Source: CAVQND01 sp964653485
Lineage (GTDB): Bacteria; Verrucomicrobiota; Verrucomicrobiia; Limisphaerales; UBA8199
Reading direction: 5' to 3'
Length of the DNA stretch: 64,000 nucleotides
NCBI GenBank assembly: GCA_964653485.1
Contig: CAZZFF010000015.1
Coordinates: forward strand, 1-64,000
Below are positions 41,513 to 50,075 of this stretch, in pieces (the first letter of the stretch is position 1; each line of letters begins with the position of its first letter). The notes beneath the pieces were generated by a model. That model saw only the letters and a list, made by a program, of their open reading frames with translations, made no database searches and was not told the DNA's origin. The translations under genes were made by a program, and so were the position numbers.

Positions 41513-41869
41513 CTAAGGGCGGACTTTATCAAGGGTGCTTCGCTCTTTCAGGAAGGCCTGGTAAGCGTCGACCGGGACGCGCCAGAATTTGCGCCCCGCC
41601 GTGCCGATGTTGATGGCGTCCAGGGCGCCTTCCTCGATGAAGTCGCGCACGTGCTGCGATGTCACGCCGAGCCGCCGGGCGACCTGGTGGACCCGGAGCA
41701 TCGCAGGCTCTGGAAGCGGCCCTCGCGGCAGTTCGGGGGGCAGAGCGCGGGCGCGCAGGCAGGTTGCCTGCGCCACGGGGGCGGGGACCGGGGCTCGTTG
41801 CGGCGCGGCGGGCGGCTTTGAGGGCCGCTGAAGGGCATGGGGGGTCTTCTGCTTGCTTGTCGCTTTCAT
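41513..41869 (-). CDS. helix-turn-helix (excisionase-like) protein
   Basis: A 118-residue protein from the ATG at 41869, preceded by a GAAGGGAA Shine-Dalgarno-like run. The first 50 residues are Lys/Pro/Ala-rich; the C-terminal part (about 58-118) is a winged-helix/MerR-like excisionase fold: MLRVHQVARRLGVTSQHVRDFIEEGALDAINIG followed by RKFWRVPVDAYQAFLKER. Such small proteins bind DNA in recombination directionality or as transcription factors. It is 17 bases downstream of the RHH-Gam gene, in the same transcript. Confidence 0.75.
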   Translation of the reverse strand: MKATSKQKTPHALQRPSKPPAAPQRAPVPAPVAQATCLRARALPPELPRGPLPEPAMLRVHQVARRLGVTSQHVRDFIEEGALDAINIGTAGRKFWRVPVDAYQAFLKERSTLDKVRP

Positions 41870-41886
41870 ACGAGGTTCCCTTCGGG

Positions 41887-42573
41887 TCAACCGCGGTTGG
41901 TGGTGCTGGCTGTTTCAGGTTTGGGGCGGATGAAGAACTGCTCGTCCTGGCAGAAGCGAATGCCCGCGGCCATGCACTGTTCGGGCGAGAGCTTCTCGCG
42001 GTCCGCCAGGAGCGCCTGCTTGTCGGGCTGCGGTTCGGGTTGTCTCACATAAGCGGCCGCCCAGGGGAGCCGCAAGAGCCGCCCCACGACCTCCTTCCAC
42101 TTGACCTTCTTGCCGGCCGTTTCCACCCGCGGCGGCGTCAGCTCAAAGCCGAACTCGGCCAGGGTTGTCTCCCGGCTCTTCTTCGAGGCGAAGAGCGCCG
42201 CACGGTGGGCGATGCAGTAATCCTGGATGCCGGACTCGAATTCCGCGATTTCGTCGAGGAGATTGGAAACCGTCCGCTGGTGCCGCTGCTCGAGTTCCGC
42301 GGCCTCGGCGTCCTTGGCCGCCACCGCCTGCGTGTGCAATATGCGCTTTCGCACCACCGCGCCGATGGCGGCTTCCAGTCCTTCTGTGGAGTTGATCGTG
42401 AGTGTTTTCATGGTTTCATGCGGTCCTTCAAAACGGGGCAGTTCGTTGAGAATGGCCAGGCGGAGGGCCTCCGAGGGGGCGATGCCCGAGGCGGCGGCCA
42501 CTTGGCGCAGCTTCTGGGCGTCCCCGGCGGGGAGGCGCACGCGGAGGCGAGATTTGGACCCGTGAAGGCTCAT
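41887..42573 (-). CDS. ribbon-helix-helix plus Mu Gam-like DNA-end-binding protein
   Basis: A 228-residue protein from the ATG at 42573. Residues 1-50 form an RHH-like DNA-binding start (SKSRLRVRLPAGDAQKLRQV, APSEALRLAILNELP). Residues 54-225 match phage Mu Gam in order: a coiled coil (AEAAELEQRHQRTVSNLLDE), IQDYCIAHRAALFASKKSRE, then a beta region (FELTPPRVETAGKKVKWKEV) and DKQALLADREKLS ... DEQFFIRPKPE. Gam coats double-strand ends like Ku and blocks RecBCD. An internal ATG at 42414 would give Gam alone. No other Mu gene is present. Promoter at 42581-42609. Confidence 0.78.
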   Translation of the reverse strand: MSLHGSKSRLRVRLPAGDAQKLRQVAAASGIAPSEALRLAILNELPRFEGPHETMKTLTINSTEGLEAAIGAVVRKRILHTQAVAAKDAEAAELEQRHQRTVSNLLDEIAEFESGIQDYCIAHRAALFASKKSRETTLAEFGFELTPPRVETAGKKVKWKEVVGRLLRLPWAAAYVRQPEPQPDKQALLADREKLSPEQCMAAGIRFCQDEQFFIRPKPETASTTNRG

Positions 42574-42580
42574 GCGCGAT

Positions 42581-42609
42581 ATTGTGTAGCAAACAGATGC
42601 AACTGTCAA
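42581..42609 (-). promoter_or_regulatory. sigma-70-like promoter of the RHH-Gam gene
   Basis: Reading the minus strand, TTGACA (42609-42604), a 17-base spacer and CACAAT (42586-42581) precede the ATG at 42573 by only 7 bases. The transcript would be nearly leaderless. This supports the 42573 start and hence the RHH-Gam reading rather than Gam alone. Confidence 0.6.
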
Positions 42610-42692
42610 GCGGGAATCTTGGATTTCTTTTGGCCGTGTTAACGGGACGAAGCGGAGAGAACCAAGAACCGATGTCCGGGTTCTGTTTGTTG

Positions 42693-43412
42693 TCAATCGC
42701 TTTTCGACGGCGCCGGGGGTTGGCTTGGGGAAAACCGCGCGATGCGTTTTTTGGCTTCAACGATTTCTTCGCGGGTCATCTTGCGTCTGACTTTGTCCCG
42801 TCTATCGAGGGCGTCGGTTTGTCCCTGGGCCGCGGCCAAGCTGAGCCATTTGAGGGCCTCGACGCGGTCAACGGGCAGACCGACGCCCAGGTCGTAGCGT
42901 TGGCCGAGATCGTATTGGGCCAGGGGCATGCCTTGCTCGGCGGCCAGGCGGTACCAGCGGGCCGCCTCAGCCTGGTCCTGGGGAAACCCCCGGCCCGTTT
43001 CGTACATGAACGCCAGGCTGTATTGGGCCCGAGCGTTGCCCTGGCGGGCGGCTAGCTGGAACCAGGAACCGGCCTCGGCGAGGTTTTTGGGGACGCCTTG
43101 GCCTGCCTGGCACAGCTCTCCCAAGGCAGCCTGGGCATCCGCGTCGCCTTGTTCGGCGGCGCGCCGATACCATTTGGCCGCCTCGGCGTAGTTGGGGGCG
43201 ACGCCTTCCCAGCGGGCGTAGGCCTCGCCCAGTTGCCACTGCGCCCGGGCGTCGCCAAGCTCGGCCCTGGCCCGGACGGCCTCGACATCGAGGGGCCGCG
43301 ACGAGGGAGCGGGGCTGGGGCGCGAGGGGCGCGTTCCGATCACCGCCGCCACGAGAACAAGCGCGGCCAGGCAGAGGACCAGGATGCCGACTGGACCGAT
43401 CCATGTTTTCAT
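42693..43412 (-). CDS. Sel1-repeat protein, membrane anchored
   Basis: A 239-residue protein. One N-terminal transmembrane helix (about 5-27, IGPVGILVLCLAALVLVAAV) anchors a periplasmic or surface domain with about four Sel1 repeats: AQWQLGEAYARWEGVAPNYA, AQAALGELCQAGQGVPKNLA, AQYSLAFMYETGRGFPQDQA and AQYDLGQRYDLGVGLPVDRV. It ends in a charged tail (REEIVEAKKRIARF). Sel1 repeats mediate protein contacts. It is 17 bases downstream of the small lipoprotein gene and likely in the same unit. Confidence 0.9.
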   Translation of the reverse strand: MKTWIGPVGILVLCLAALVLVAAVIGTRPSRPSPAPSSRPLDVEAVRARAELGDARAQWQLGEAYARWEGVAPNYAEAAKWYRRAAEQGDADAQAALGELCQAGQGVPKNLAEAGSWFQLAARQGNARAQYSLAFMYETGRGFPQDQAEAARWYRLAAEQGMPLAQYDLGQRYDLGVGLPVDRVEALKWLSLAAAQGQTDALDRRDKVRRKMTREEIVEAKKRIARFSPSQPPAPSKSD

Positions 43413-43429
43413 CGGGGCGGTCTATGCGT

Positions 43430-43810
43430 CTACCTGGTGAGGCGGCGGAGTTTGAGGGCGGCGGCGGCCTCGGGGTCGCCTTGGGCCTGCGAGGCTTGGA
43501 GCAGTCCGGTGACGGTTAGGAGGGCGCGGGCGGCCAGCAGGCGCTGCGGCTTGGTCTGGCCCGGGAGCTTGCAGAGGGCCTGGACTTCCTGGTAGGCGGC
43601 AGGGTTGTCTTTTGCCTGTAGCGCGGCGGTGATGCGGCCGATGGCGTCTCTGACCTCGGGCCTGGCGTTGCTGAAGGCTCTTTCCATCTCGGCCGGGATT
43701 TGCTCGGCCGCAAGGGGCGGCAGAGGGGCGGGACTTCGGCCGCAACCGGCGGGTCCGAGGAGGGTCAGGCTGACGAGGAGCCAGATCGGGCTGAGAAGCC
43801 GGCTGTTCAT
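43430..43810 (-). CDS. small lipoprotein, unknown function
   Basis: A 126-residue lipoprotein precursor: MNSRLLSPIWLLVSLTLLGP, then the lipobox LGPAGC with Cys at about residue 23. The mature part is mostly helical (EMERAFSNARPEVRDAIGRI, YQEVQALCKLPGQTKPQRLL), with no recognised family. It is between the pseudopilin gene (26 bases upstream) and the Sel1 gene, all on one strand. The three may act together at the envelope. Confidence 0.7.
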   Translation of the reverse strand: MNSRLLSPIWLLVSLTLLGPAGCGRSPAPLPPLAAEQIPAEMERAFSNARPEVRDAIGRITAALQAKDNPAAYQEVQALCKLPGQTKPQRLLAARALLTVTGLLQASQAQGDPEAAAALKLRRLTR

Positions 43811-43836
43811 GGAATTGGAGTTGGATCGGCTGGCGG

Positions 43837-44676
43837 CTAAAACTGCGGCATCCGGACGGGGACTTCGCCGGTGTACCAGCGATAATCATAACCAATAGTG
43901 CGCCGGACTTTTTTGAGTTTGGAGATATTGCCCGGGAGCCAGAGGGTATTGCACTTTGAGTTGTGGCGCCACCAGCCGCTCAAAAGGTCGACGCCGGGAT
44001 AGAGGGTCTGCAAGTAGCTCTCGTTGTCCCATTGGGTCAGTATTTCGCTTTCGCCCGGGAAGAGGCCCAAGGAGTCGTCGTCGCCTTCCATCCTTTGTTC
44101 GGTGGCATCCTGGCAGAGGATCGTGCTTTGGGGACTCAGGTAGCGGGTGGTCTTCATCTGTCCGGTGGCGCGGGAGCCATACTGGGTTCCGGGCCCGGTG
44201 TAGGGATCGGTGAGGTATTGGCACACGCCGTAGGTGGAGTTGGCCCAAAAGGAGTGCGGATAGAAGAGCCCGCCGTCGTGCCATTCGTCCACGACCTTGC
44301 CATCCGGGCAGCCGAATAACTTCTGGCTTCCCGCGAAGTAGGCATAGAAGCCGAGCGCCCAGTAGGCGTTATCGTCGTTGGCCGCCAGGAGGACGGTTGA
44401 GTTCGGATTGGCGGTCCACTCGCCTCCGTTTTCCATGGTGCCGTTCGCATCGCAGTAAAAGGTGTCTTTGTTGTCATCGGCATATTGCTTGGTGGCGAGG
44501 CTGATCTGATGGAGGTTGCTGATGCATTGGGCGCACTTGGCCGCCTCCTTGGCCCTGCTCAGGGCCGGGAGGAGCATCGAGGCCAGGATGCCGATGATGG
44601 CGATGACCACCAGCAGCTCAATGAGCGTAAAGCCGGCCGGTGGCTTGGAGGCTGGGAATAAACATCTTGTCTTCAT
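43837..44676 (-). CDS. type II secretion-type pseudopilin
   Basis: A 279-residue prepilin-like protein with the verrucomicrobial/planctomycete hallmark GFTLIELLVVIAIIG after a short basic leader (G|F cleavage, E at +5) and LASMLLPALSRAKEAAK. The body is a DUF1559-like/H-X9-DG-type domain: cysteine pair CAQCISNLHQI, GCPDGKV, WWRHNSKCNTLWL. These numerous proteins are exported and assembled by a type II/IV-like machine. The ATG at 44676 is chosen; a GTG nine bases upstream would add three residues. Confidence 0.92.
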   Translation of the reverse strand: MKTRCLFPASKPPAGFTLIELLVVIAIIGILASMLLPALSRAKEAAKCAQCISNLHQISLATKQYADDNKDTFYCDANGTMENGGEWTANPNSTVLLAANDDNAYWALGFYAYFAGSQKLFGCPDGKVVDEWHDGGLFYPHSFWANSTYGVCQYLTDPYTGPGTQYGSRATGQMKTTRYLSPQSTILCQDATEQRMEGDDDSLGLFPGESEILTQWDNESYLQTLYPGVDLLSGWWRHNSKCNTLWLPGNISKLKKVRRTIGYDYRWYTGEVPVRMPQF

Positions 44677-44723
44677 CGTGAGCACTCATACAGCTATACG
44701 ATGGCGGCGCAGTGCCGGCAGTG

Positions 44724-45887
44724 TCACATTTCTGAAACGGCCTTTGCAGGCCCGGCGCATCCCATTTCAAGGATGGCCGTGTGCAGGGCGTGAACGAGTT
44801 GTTCGATGTCCCGGGGGAAGAGCCGCCCGATCGTGCCGATGCGGAAGGTGTTCGCCTCCGTCAGCTTGCCGGGATAGATGATGAAGCCGCGGTCGCTCAG
44901 TTTCCGGTAGAGGGTCTCGAAAGAGAACCGCGGGTCTGCGGGGTACTTGAAAGCGGTGATGATGAAGCTTTGGACGGCGGGGTCGAGGTAGGGTTGGAAG
45001 CCGAGGTCTCTCATCCCGGCCAGGAGCACGTCGTGATTTTGGCGATAGCGGGCGCCGCGCGCGGGGATGCCGCCCTCCTGGTCCAATTCTCTGAGGGCCT
45101 GGTCGAAGGCCACGAGGACGTGGGTGGGAGGGGTAAAGCGGAACTGGCCGTTCTTATCGAAACCGTTGAGCTGGCCGAGGAGGTCGAGGCTCAGGCTGCG
45201 GGCAAACCCAGCGCAGGCAGCGAGCACTTTGCGGCGGCAGATGACGAAGCAAAAGCCGGGCACGCCCTCGACGCATTTGTTGGCGGAGGAGACCAGGAAG
45301 TCAATGCCGCAAGCGCTGAAGTCGATGGGTATCGCCCCGAAGCTGCTCATGGCATCGACGACGAAGATTTTGCCGTGGCGCGTGGCGACGCGGCCGAGGC
45401 TTTCGATGGGGTTGAGGATGCCCGTGGTGGTCTCGCAATGGACAACGGCAACGTGCGTCACTCGCGGGTCTTGGGTGAGCAGTTGGTCCAGGGCGGAGGC
45501 GTCGGCGGGGGTGTCGGCGGGGGTGCGGAGCACGGCGTGGGCAATCCTGGCGTGGCGAAGAATCTGGACGATGCGCTCGCCGTAGGCGCCGTTGGCCAGA
45601 ACGGCGACCTTGCCTTCGGGGGGAACGCAGGTTTGGAAGACCGCTTCGACGCCGAAGGTCCCGCTGCCCTGCAGTAGGACGGCTTCCCACCCGGCATCAG
45701 GGGAAAGGCCGGCCAGGGTCAGCAACCGCTCGCGCAGGCCAACGACCAGGGCGTTGAACTCGGAATCCCACGAGCCGGCGTCGTGCAGCATCGCCTGCTT
45801 GACGCTGAGGCTGGTCGTCAGCGGTCCGGGTGTGAAGAGCAGTTTGTCGCGTGAGGCCGGGGGTGGGTTGATCGAGGGCGTTGTCAT
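44724..45887 (-). CDS. phnW: 2-aminoethylphosphonate-pyruvate transaminase
   Basis: PhnW moves the amino group of 2-aminoethylphosphonate to pyruvate, giving phosphonoacetaldehyde and alanine. The 387-residue protein has the PLP fold with E152 in HCETTTGILNP, D178 in VVDAMSSFGAIPIDF and the Schiff-base K204 in SANKCVEGVPGF. The start LLFTPGPLTTSLSVKQAMLH and the end GFIIYPGKLTEANTFRIGTI match the family. It overlaps the OPA transporter by 4 bases. PhnX, which would cleave the product, is absent from the window, so degradation may finish elsewhere or the enzyme may run towards AEP synthesis. Confidence 0.93.
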   Translation of the reverse strand: MTTPSINPPPASRDKLLFTPGPLTTSLSVKQAMLHDAGSWDSEFNALVVGLRERLLTLAGLSPDAGWEAVLLQGSGTFGVEAVFQTCVPPEGKVAVLANGAYGERIVQILRHARIAHAVLRTPADTPADASALDQLLTQDPRVTHVAVVHCETTTGILNPIESLGRVATRHGKIFVVDAMSSFGAIPIDFSACGIDFLVSSANKCVEGVPGFCFVICRRKVLAACAGFARSLSLDLLGQLNGFDKNGQFRFTPPTHVLVAFDQALRELDQEGGIPARGARYRQNHDVLLAGMRDLGFQPYLDPAVQSFIITAFKYPADPRFSFETLYRKLSDRGFIIYPGKLTEANTFRIGTIGRLFPRDIEQLVHALHTAILEMGCAGPAKAVSEM

Positions 45888-47185
45888 TGATTTTCAGATG
45901 CGACCGGAAAAGGGCCGGCGGGTTGGACGGAGGGGCCAATCAGCGCCGGGGGTGGTTTGGCGTAAAGCAGGAAGCAGGTCAGGGCGGACACCAACGTGAG
46001 GGCCGCCATGACCTGGAAGCCCAAGGTGTACCCCCCAAGCATGAGCAGTTTGCCGAAGCAAACCCCGGAGAGGAATCCCGCGACATAGCCGACCCCGTCG
46101 ACCAGCCCAGCCACCGTGGCGGTAAACTCCCCGCCTCGGACTTCGACGGCCAGCACACCGGAGAGGAGGCTGTATGGGCCGTAAACGAGGAACCCGATGG
46201 CGCCAACGCCGGCGGCCATGACCCCGGGGCCGAGGTGGAAGAACTTGGGCAAGGCCGCCAAGAGGAGTGCCAAAAGGCCGAGCTCCGCCGCCAGCAGGCC
46301 CCTTCGGGCCGCGATGCTTAGGCGGCCGTAAATCCAGCCCATGAGCAGGATGCCCGCGACGCCGCACAGATCGAAGCGCGTCGAAAGGAGGGCCGCTCCT
46401 GAAACGGACACCTGGTTGCCGCCCTCGGTGCGCAGGAAATCCACGGTCCAAAAATTGAACGTCTCCCGCAGGAGGGTCAGGGTAAAGCTCAACGCCAGGA
46501 CGGCGAGGAAGCCTCGGTCCCGAAACAGTTCGACCACGTGCCGGAACTGGAAACGCGGGCTCTTGCCGGAGACGCCGGGCGGCGGGCCCGGCTTTCGGTT
46601 GCGCAGGAGCACCCATCCGCAGACCAGCGCCAGGACGAGGAGCACCAACGAGGGCAACGCCAGCAGCGCCGGCAGGGATTCGTGGGTCAAGCGGGCGACC
46701 AGGCCGGCGAAGGACGAGGCCAAGGCGCCGCCAAACACGTAGCTCAACGAGAGCAAGCCGCAGGCGAAGGCCATTGTCTTGGGCGCGAACCATTCGGGCA
46801 CCAGCTTGACCATCGCGCCCCAACTCGCCGAACCGAACAGCCTGTTGGTGCTGTAGAGGACGGCCAGCATCAGCAGGGAGGGGGCCAAGGCCCCGGCTGC
46901 GCCAAAGAGCGCCACCAGGACCATTGAGCCGAGCAGGGAGGCGCGCCCGCCGACGCGATCGGTGACGGGTCCCCAAAAGAACTTTCCGAATGCATAGGCA
47001 AAGGTCCCGGCGCTCTCGATGACGCCGACCTGGCTCTTAGTGAGGCCCCAGGTTCTTTGGAGGACCGGCACGGCCACCGAGAGGTTCTTGCGGCAGAGGT
47101 ACACGCCGATGTAGGCAACGACGATGGTGCCGAGCAAGGCATAAGCACGGACTGGCCGGGGCGTTGACTCTGGTTGCGATCCCAC
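45884..47185 (-). CDS. organophosphate:phosphate antiporter-family MFS transporter
   Basis: A 433-residue MFS protein of the OPA (GlpT/UhpT/UhpC) group with 12 helices. It begins with a short Pro-rich tail then YALLGTIVVAYIGVYLCRKN, the GlpT-like helix 1 with an arginine. The loop motif GPVTDRVGGRASLLGS, and SKSQVGV-like TKSQVGVIESAGTFAYAFGK, are family features. OPA members exchange sugar phosphates, glycerol phosphate or phosphonates for phosphate. The 4-base overlap with phnW and 9-base gap to the phosphoesterase gene suggest it imports the organophosphonate or phosphoester used by its neighbours; that is inference. Confidence 0.88.
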   Translation of the reverse strand: MGSQPESTPRPVRAYALLGTIVVAYIGVYLCRKNLSVAVPVLQRTWGLTKSQVGVIESAGTFAYAFGKFFWGPVTDRVGGRASLLGSMVLVALFGAAGALAPSLLMLAVLYSTNRLFGSASWGAMVKLVPEWFAPKTMAFACGLLSLSYVFGGALASSFAGLVARLTHESLPALLALPSLVLLVLALVCGWVLLRNRKPGPPPGVSGKSPRFQFRHVVELFRDRGFLAVLALSFTLTLLRETFNFWTVDFLRTEGGNQVSVSGAALLSTRFDLCGVAGILLMGWIYGRLSIAARRGLLAAELGLLALLLAALPKFFHLGPGVMAAGVGAIGFLVYGPYSLLSGVLAVEVRGGEFTATVAGLVDGVGYVAGFLSGVCFGKLLMLGGYTLGFQVMAALTLVSALTCFLLYAKPPPALIGPSVQPAGPFPVASENQ

Positions 47186-47194
47186 AACAGGTTG

Positions 47195-49918
47195 TCAATC
47201 GTTGTCCGTCTCCTGAGCGGCCCAGGCCGGGTATGGCGCCCGCGAGCCTTTCATGGCGTGCCACAAAATCCGGTTCAGCAGGTCTTCGGGACATTGGTCG
47301 GGCTTTCGGAGCGGCAAGCGGGCCGAGGCGTATGCCTGCCTGCGCAGGAGGGGATCGGCGATCTTCTTCGGCTCCGGATTCATCTTGTCGAGGGGGATGT
47401 TGTTCTTGAGCGCGACGAATGGCGTCAGGTCGGGCCTCTCGGTGAAGCAATCGGACATCGGGGCGGCGGTTGCGTCCATTTGGTTGGCCGGGGGCAGGCC
47501 GAGGATGAGTTCGATGGTGCGCAGGACGCTGGTTTGATTGTACTGGACGCTGACGACGGCGCGGCGTTTGGCGTAGGGGCTGATGACGTAGGCGGTCGTG
47601 CGGTAGCCGCTCACATGGTCCCAGCCGGACTGGGGGTCGTCCTCGATGGCCAGGATGCAGGTCTGGCTCCAAAAGCGGCTGTGGCTGATGGCCTCGACGA
47701 TTTGGCCGAAGGCGAGGTCATTGTCGGCCACCTGCGCGGCGGGCGTGGGGGAACCCGCGCTGGTGCCGCTGGTGTGATCATTGGGCAGGCAGATAATCGT
47801 CAGGCCCGGAAAATCGCCTGTCTGCTCGAACTGTTTGAGTTCCTTGATGAACTGCGCCGCGCGGAACACGTCGGGCACCGCCAGGTCCCAGCCGACGGTG
47901 TTGGTGGCCAAATAAGGGCGCAAGGAGGCGATTCCCGGCTCGCTGCACAGGTTGATGGTTTGCGTGCCGTCCACGAACTCGCGATAGTGATCCAGGAACT
48001 TCAACTCGGCTTTGCGCGATGTGTCCTTCCAGGACTTTCGCGTGATGGCGAACTCGCCATAGTCGCGCAGGGAAATGCCGTGCGCGATGGCGTTGTCCCA
48101 GATAAACCCGGCCGGCGAGTAGGCCATCGCGTCGACGTCGTCGTCTTCCATCCCGTCGGGATAGCTGCGGGGGAATCCGGCGAAGGATTTCTCCATGTAA
48201 TCGGTGGCGAATCCGCTTGCGGCCCATTGGTGGCCGTCCGAGCTGCAGATGCCGGAACAGTAGGTGTTGTCCAGCAGCACGAAGTCGCGAACGAATTTGT
48301 GCTGATTGGGGGTGATGGCTTCGCCAAAGACGCACAGGTCCGCGTCGCCGTTGCCTTCCTTGACGTCGCCGAGCACCTGGTCGTAGGTGCGGTTTTCCTT
48401 GATGATGTAAACCACGTGTTTGAACACGCTGGGCTCGCCGACTCGGTCGGGGACGGGGCGCGGGGCTTGGCCGGGGCGGGGGGGCAGGCTGGCTTGGGCC
48501 AGGCGCGGGTAACGCATGTTCGCCAGCGCACGCGCGGTGAGCGAGGCCAACTCCGCCGCGCCAGGCTCATGCACCAGCGACAGAGAACCGTAATACTGGT
48601 GGGAGTTGAATTCGGGCCGGCCGTCGGACTTCCGGGGTCGTCCAGGGCCGATGCCCTTGATGTTGGCGACGTAGAGGCTTTTCCGGGGGGCGTCATAGAC
48701 GATGGCGCCGGGGAACCAGCCCACCGGGACGAGGCCCTTCAACTTGGACTTGCCGGGCGCGAACGCGACGACGGCCACGGCGTTTTGGGTGCCGTTGCAC
48801 ACGAAGAGCGTCTTGCCGGATGAAGAGAAGGCCAGCGCGTTGGGGCTGGCGCCGAAGAGGTCCGCGGGATTCTGGCGCGCGCAGATCGTCTCCACGACCC
48901 GCTCGCTCCGGGTATCGATGACGCTCAGGGTGTCGCTGCCGGCGTTGGCCACGACCAGATAACGGCCGTTGGGCGACAAGGCCATTGCCGAGGCGTGCAG
49001 CCCCGTGAGGATTTCGCACTTCGCCTGGCGGGCTTGGGAATCCTGCCGGGGCTCGGTCTGCGGATTGGCGAGATCGATCACCGTCACCGAGCCTTCGCTC
49101 GCGATGTGCCGCACGGGGTCCACGCGCACAACGGTGCCGCGTCCCGCCGGGCCGGTGACGCTGTCAGCGTCGGGCCTGCGTCCGCCCCAGTTGCTCACCC
49201 AGGCCCTGCCGCCGGCGAGGACAACGTCGTAAGGCTCGACGCCGGTGTCCCAGAGGCGCAGCACGGTCCCGGTCGCCGCATCCAACTCGGCAAGCCGGTT
49301 CGACAGGTTCAACACGACGTAGAGCCGCCGGCCGTCGCGCGAAAAGGCGAGTCCGGCCGGGATGTCGGCGGCGCGGCGCGGGGCATTGGCCGGGGGCAGG
49401 GGCATCGAGAACAAGCCGGCCACCTCGCCGCCGGGGCCGACGCTGAAGACCTTGATGCTGCCGTTCGCGTTCGCCAGATAGAGCCTGGCGCCGTCCGGGG
49501 AGAAGACCAGCCCCGTGAAGCTGACCTGTCCTTCTTTATCGGGCTTTAGGATGTGGGCCGAGACGGCGTCCGGGGTGGCCTCCGGGCCGGGCTCTGCCGG
49601 CAAAGGAACATGCTGGAGAATCCGCCCCGTCTGCGGGTCCACCACAACGATCTCGTGGGTCTTGCCGGCCGCCACGAGGAGCCGTCCGTCCGGGCTGAGG
49701 GCCAGGGCCTGGGGACGCATCTCAGGCAAGTCGAGCGTTTGGCCGGCGGGCAGCACGAGCTGATTTACCGGGGTGACGACCAGCCCGGCGCTGTTGCGCC
49801 CGACCGGTTCACCGAGGGCCGAATCCGGCGACGGGTCGCCCGCCAGACAGGGAACGGCAAGCATCGCCACCCAAAGCAAACACAGGCGGCGGCAAGACGT
49901 TGCAAAGGTGCTTTTCAT
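47195..49918 (-). CDS. YncE-like beta-propeller fused to phosphoesterase (alkaline-phosphatase superfamily)
   Basis: A 907-residue exported protein. A signal peptide (MKSTFATSCRRLCLLWVAML) precedes a YncE-type 7-bladed propeller (about 60-480) with repeats such as LALSPDGRLLVAAGKTHEIV, FSPDGARLYLANANGSIKVF and LSPNGRYLVVANAGSDTLSV. From about 500 comes a phospholipase-C/phosphoesterase domain: FKHVVYIIKENRTYDQVLGD, LDNTYCSGICSSDGHQW, CLPNDHT and LAIEDDPQSGWDHVSGYRTT, with probable metal ligands E, D, H. It probably releases phosphate esters in the periplasm for the OPA transporter. It heads the operon with OPA and phnW. Confidence 0.9.
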   Translation of the reverse strand: MKSTFATSCRRLCLLWVAMLAVPCLAGDPSPDSALGEPVGRNSAGLVVTPVNQLVLPAGQTLDLPEMRPQALALSPDGRLLVAAGKTHEIVVVDPQTGRILQHVPLPAEPGPEATPDAVSAHILKPDKEGQVSFTGLVFSPDGARLYLANANGSIKVFSVGPGGEVAGLFSMPLPPANAPRRAADIPAGLAFSRDGRRLYVVLNLSNRLAELDAATGTVLRLWDTGVEPYDVVLAGGRAWVSNWGGRRPDADSVTGPAGRGTVVRVDPVRHIASEGSVTVIDLANPQTEPRQDSQARQAKCEILTGLHASAMALSPNGRYLVVANAGSDTLSVIDTRSERVVETICARQNPADLFGASPNALAFSSSGKTLFVCNGTQNAVAVVAFAPGKSKLKGLVPVGWFPGAIVYDAPRKSLYVANIKGIGPGRPRKSDGRPEFNSHQYYGSLSLVHEPGAAELASLTARALANMRYPRLAQASLPPRPGQAPRPVPDRVGEPSVFKHVVYIIKENRTYDQVLGDVKEGNGDADLCVFGEAITPNQHKFVRDFVLLDNTYCSGICSSDGHQWAASGFATDYMEKSFAGFPRSYPDGMEDDDVDAMAYSPAGFIWDNAIAHGISLRDYGEFAITRKSWKDTSRKAELKFLDHYREFVDGTQTINLCSEPGIASLRPYLATNTVGWDLAVPDVFRAAQFIKELKQFEQTGDFPGLTIICLPNDHTSGTSAGSPTPAAQVADNDLAFGQIVEAISHSRFWSQTCILAIEDDPQSGWDHVSGYRTTAYVISPYAKRRAVVSVQYNQTSVLRTIELILGLPPANQMDATAAPMSDCFTERPDLTPFVALKNNIPLDKMNPEPKKIADPLLRRQAYASARLPLRKPDQCPEDLLNRILWHAMKGSRAPYPAWAAQETDND

Positions 49919-49964
49919 GGTTTTTACGACACAGAAATAGCCGGCAAAGAGTAAGGGCTGCGCC

Positions 49965-50061
49965 CCGACGAATCAAAGGCAGAACGGTGACAATTTGGTG
50001 ACGGAGCGCGGCGGTGGACACAGCGGTCTCGTGGAGTGCGCCGGCAGAGCAAAGCGGCGAC
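49965..50061 (+). repeat. 97-base dispersed repeat, copy 2
   Basis: Matches the reverse complement of 27541-27637 at about 95%. It lies between the phosphoesterase gene and the vapBC remnant, ending 15 bases before the remnant's stop codon. Together with the phosphoesterase promoter region it fills 49919-50075, and nothing else is visible. Confidence 0.88.
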
Positions 50062-50075
50062 GGCGCGGGCCAGAG

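Noticed and set aside
47174..48823. A 549-residue open frame on the plus strand
   Set aside because: Mirror of the phosphoesterase gene, which has clear motifs on the minus strand.
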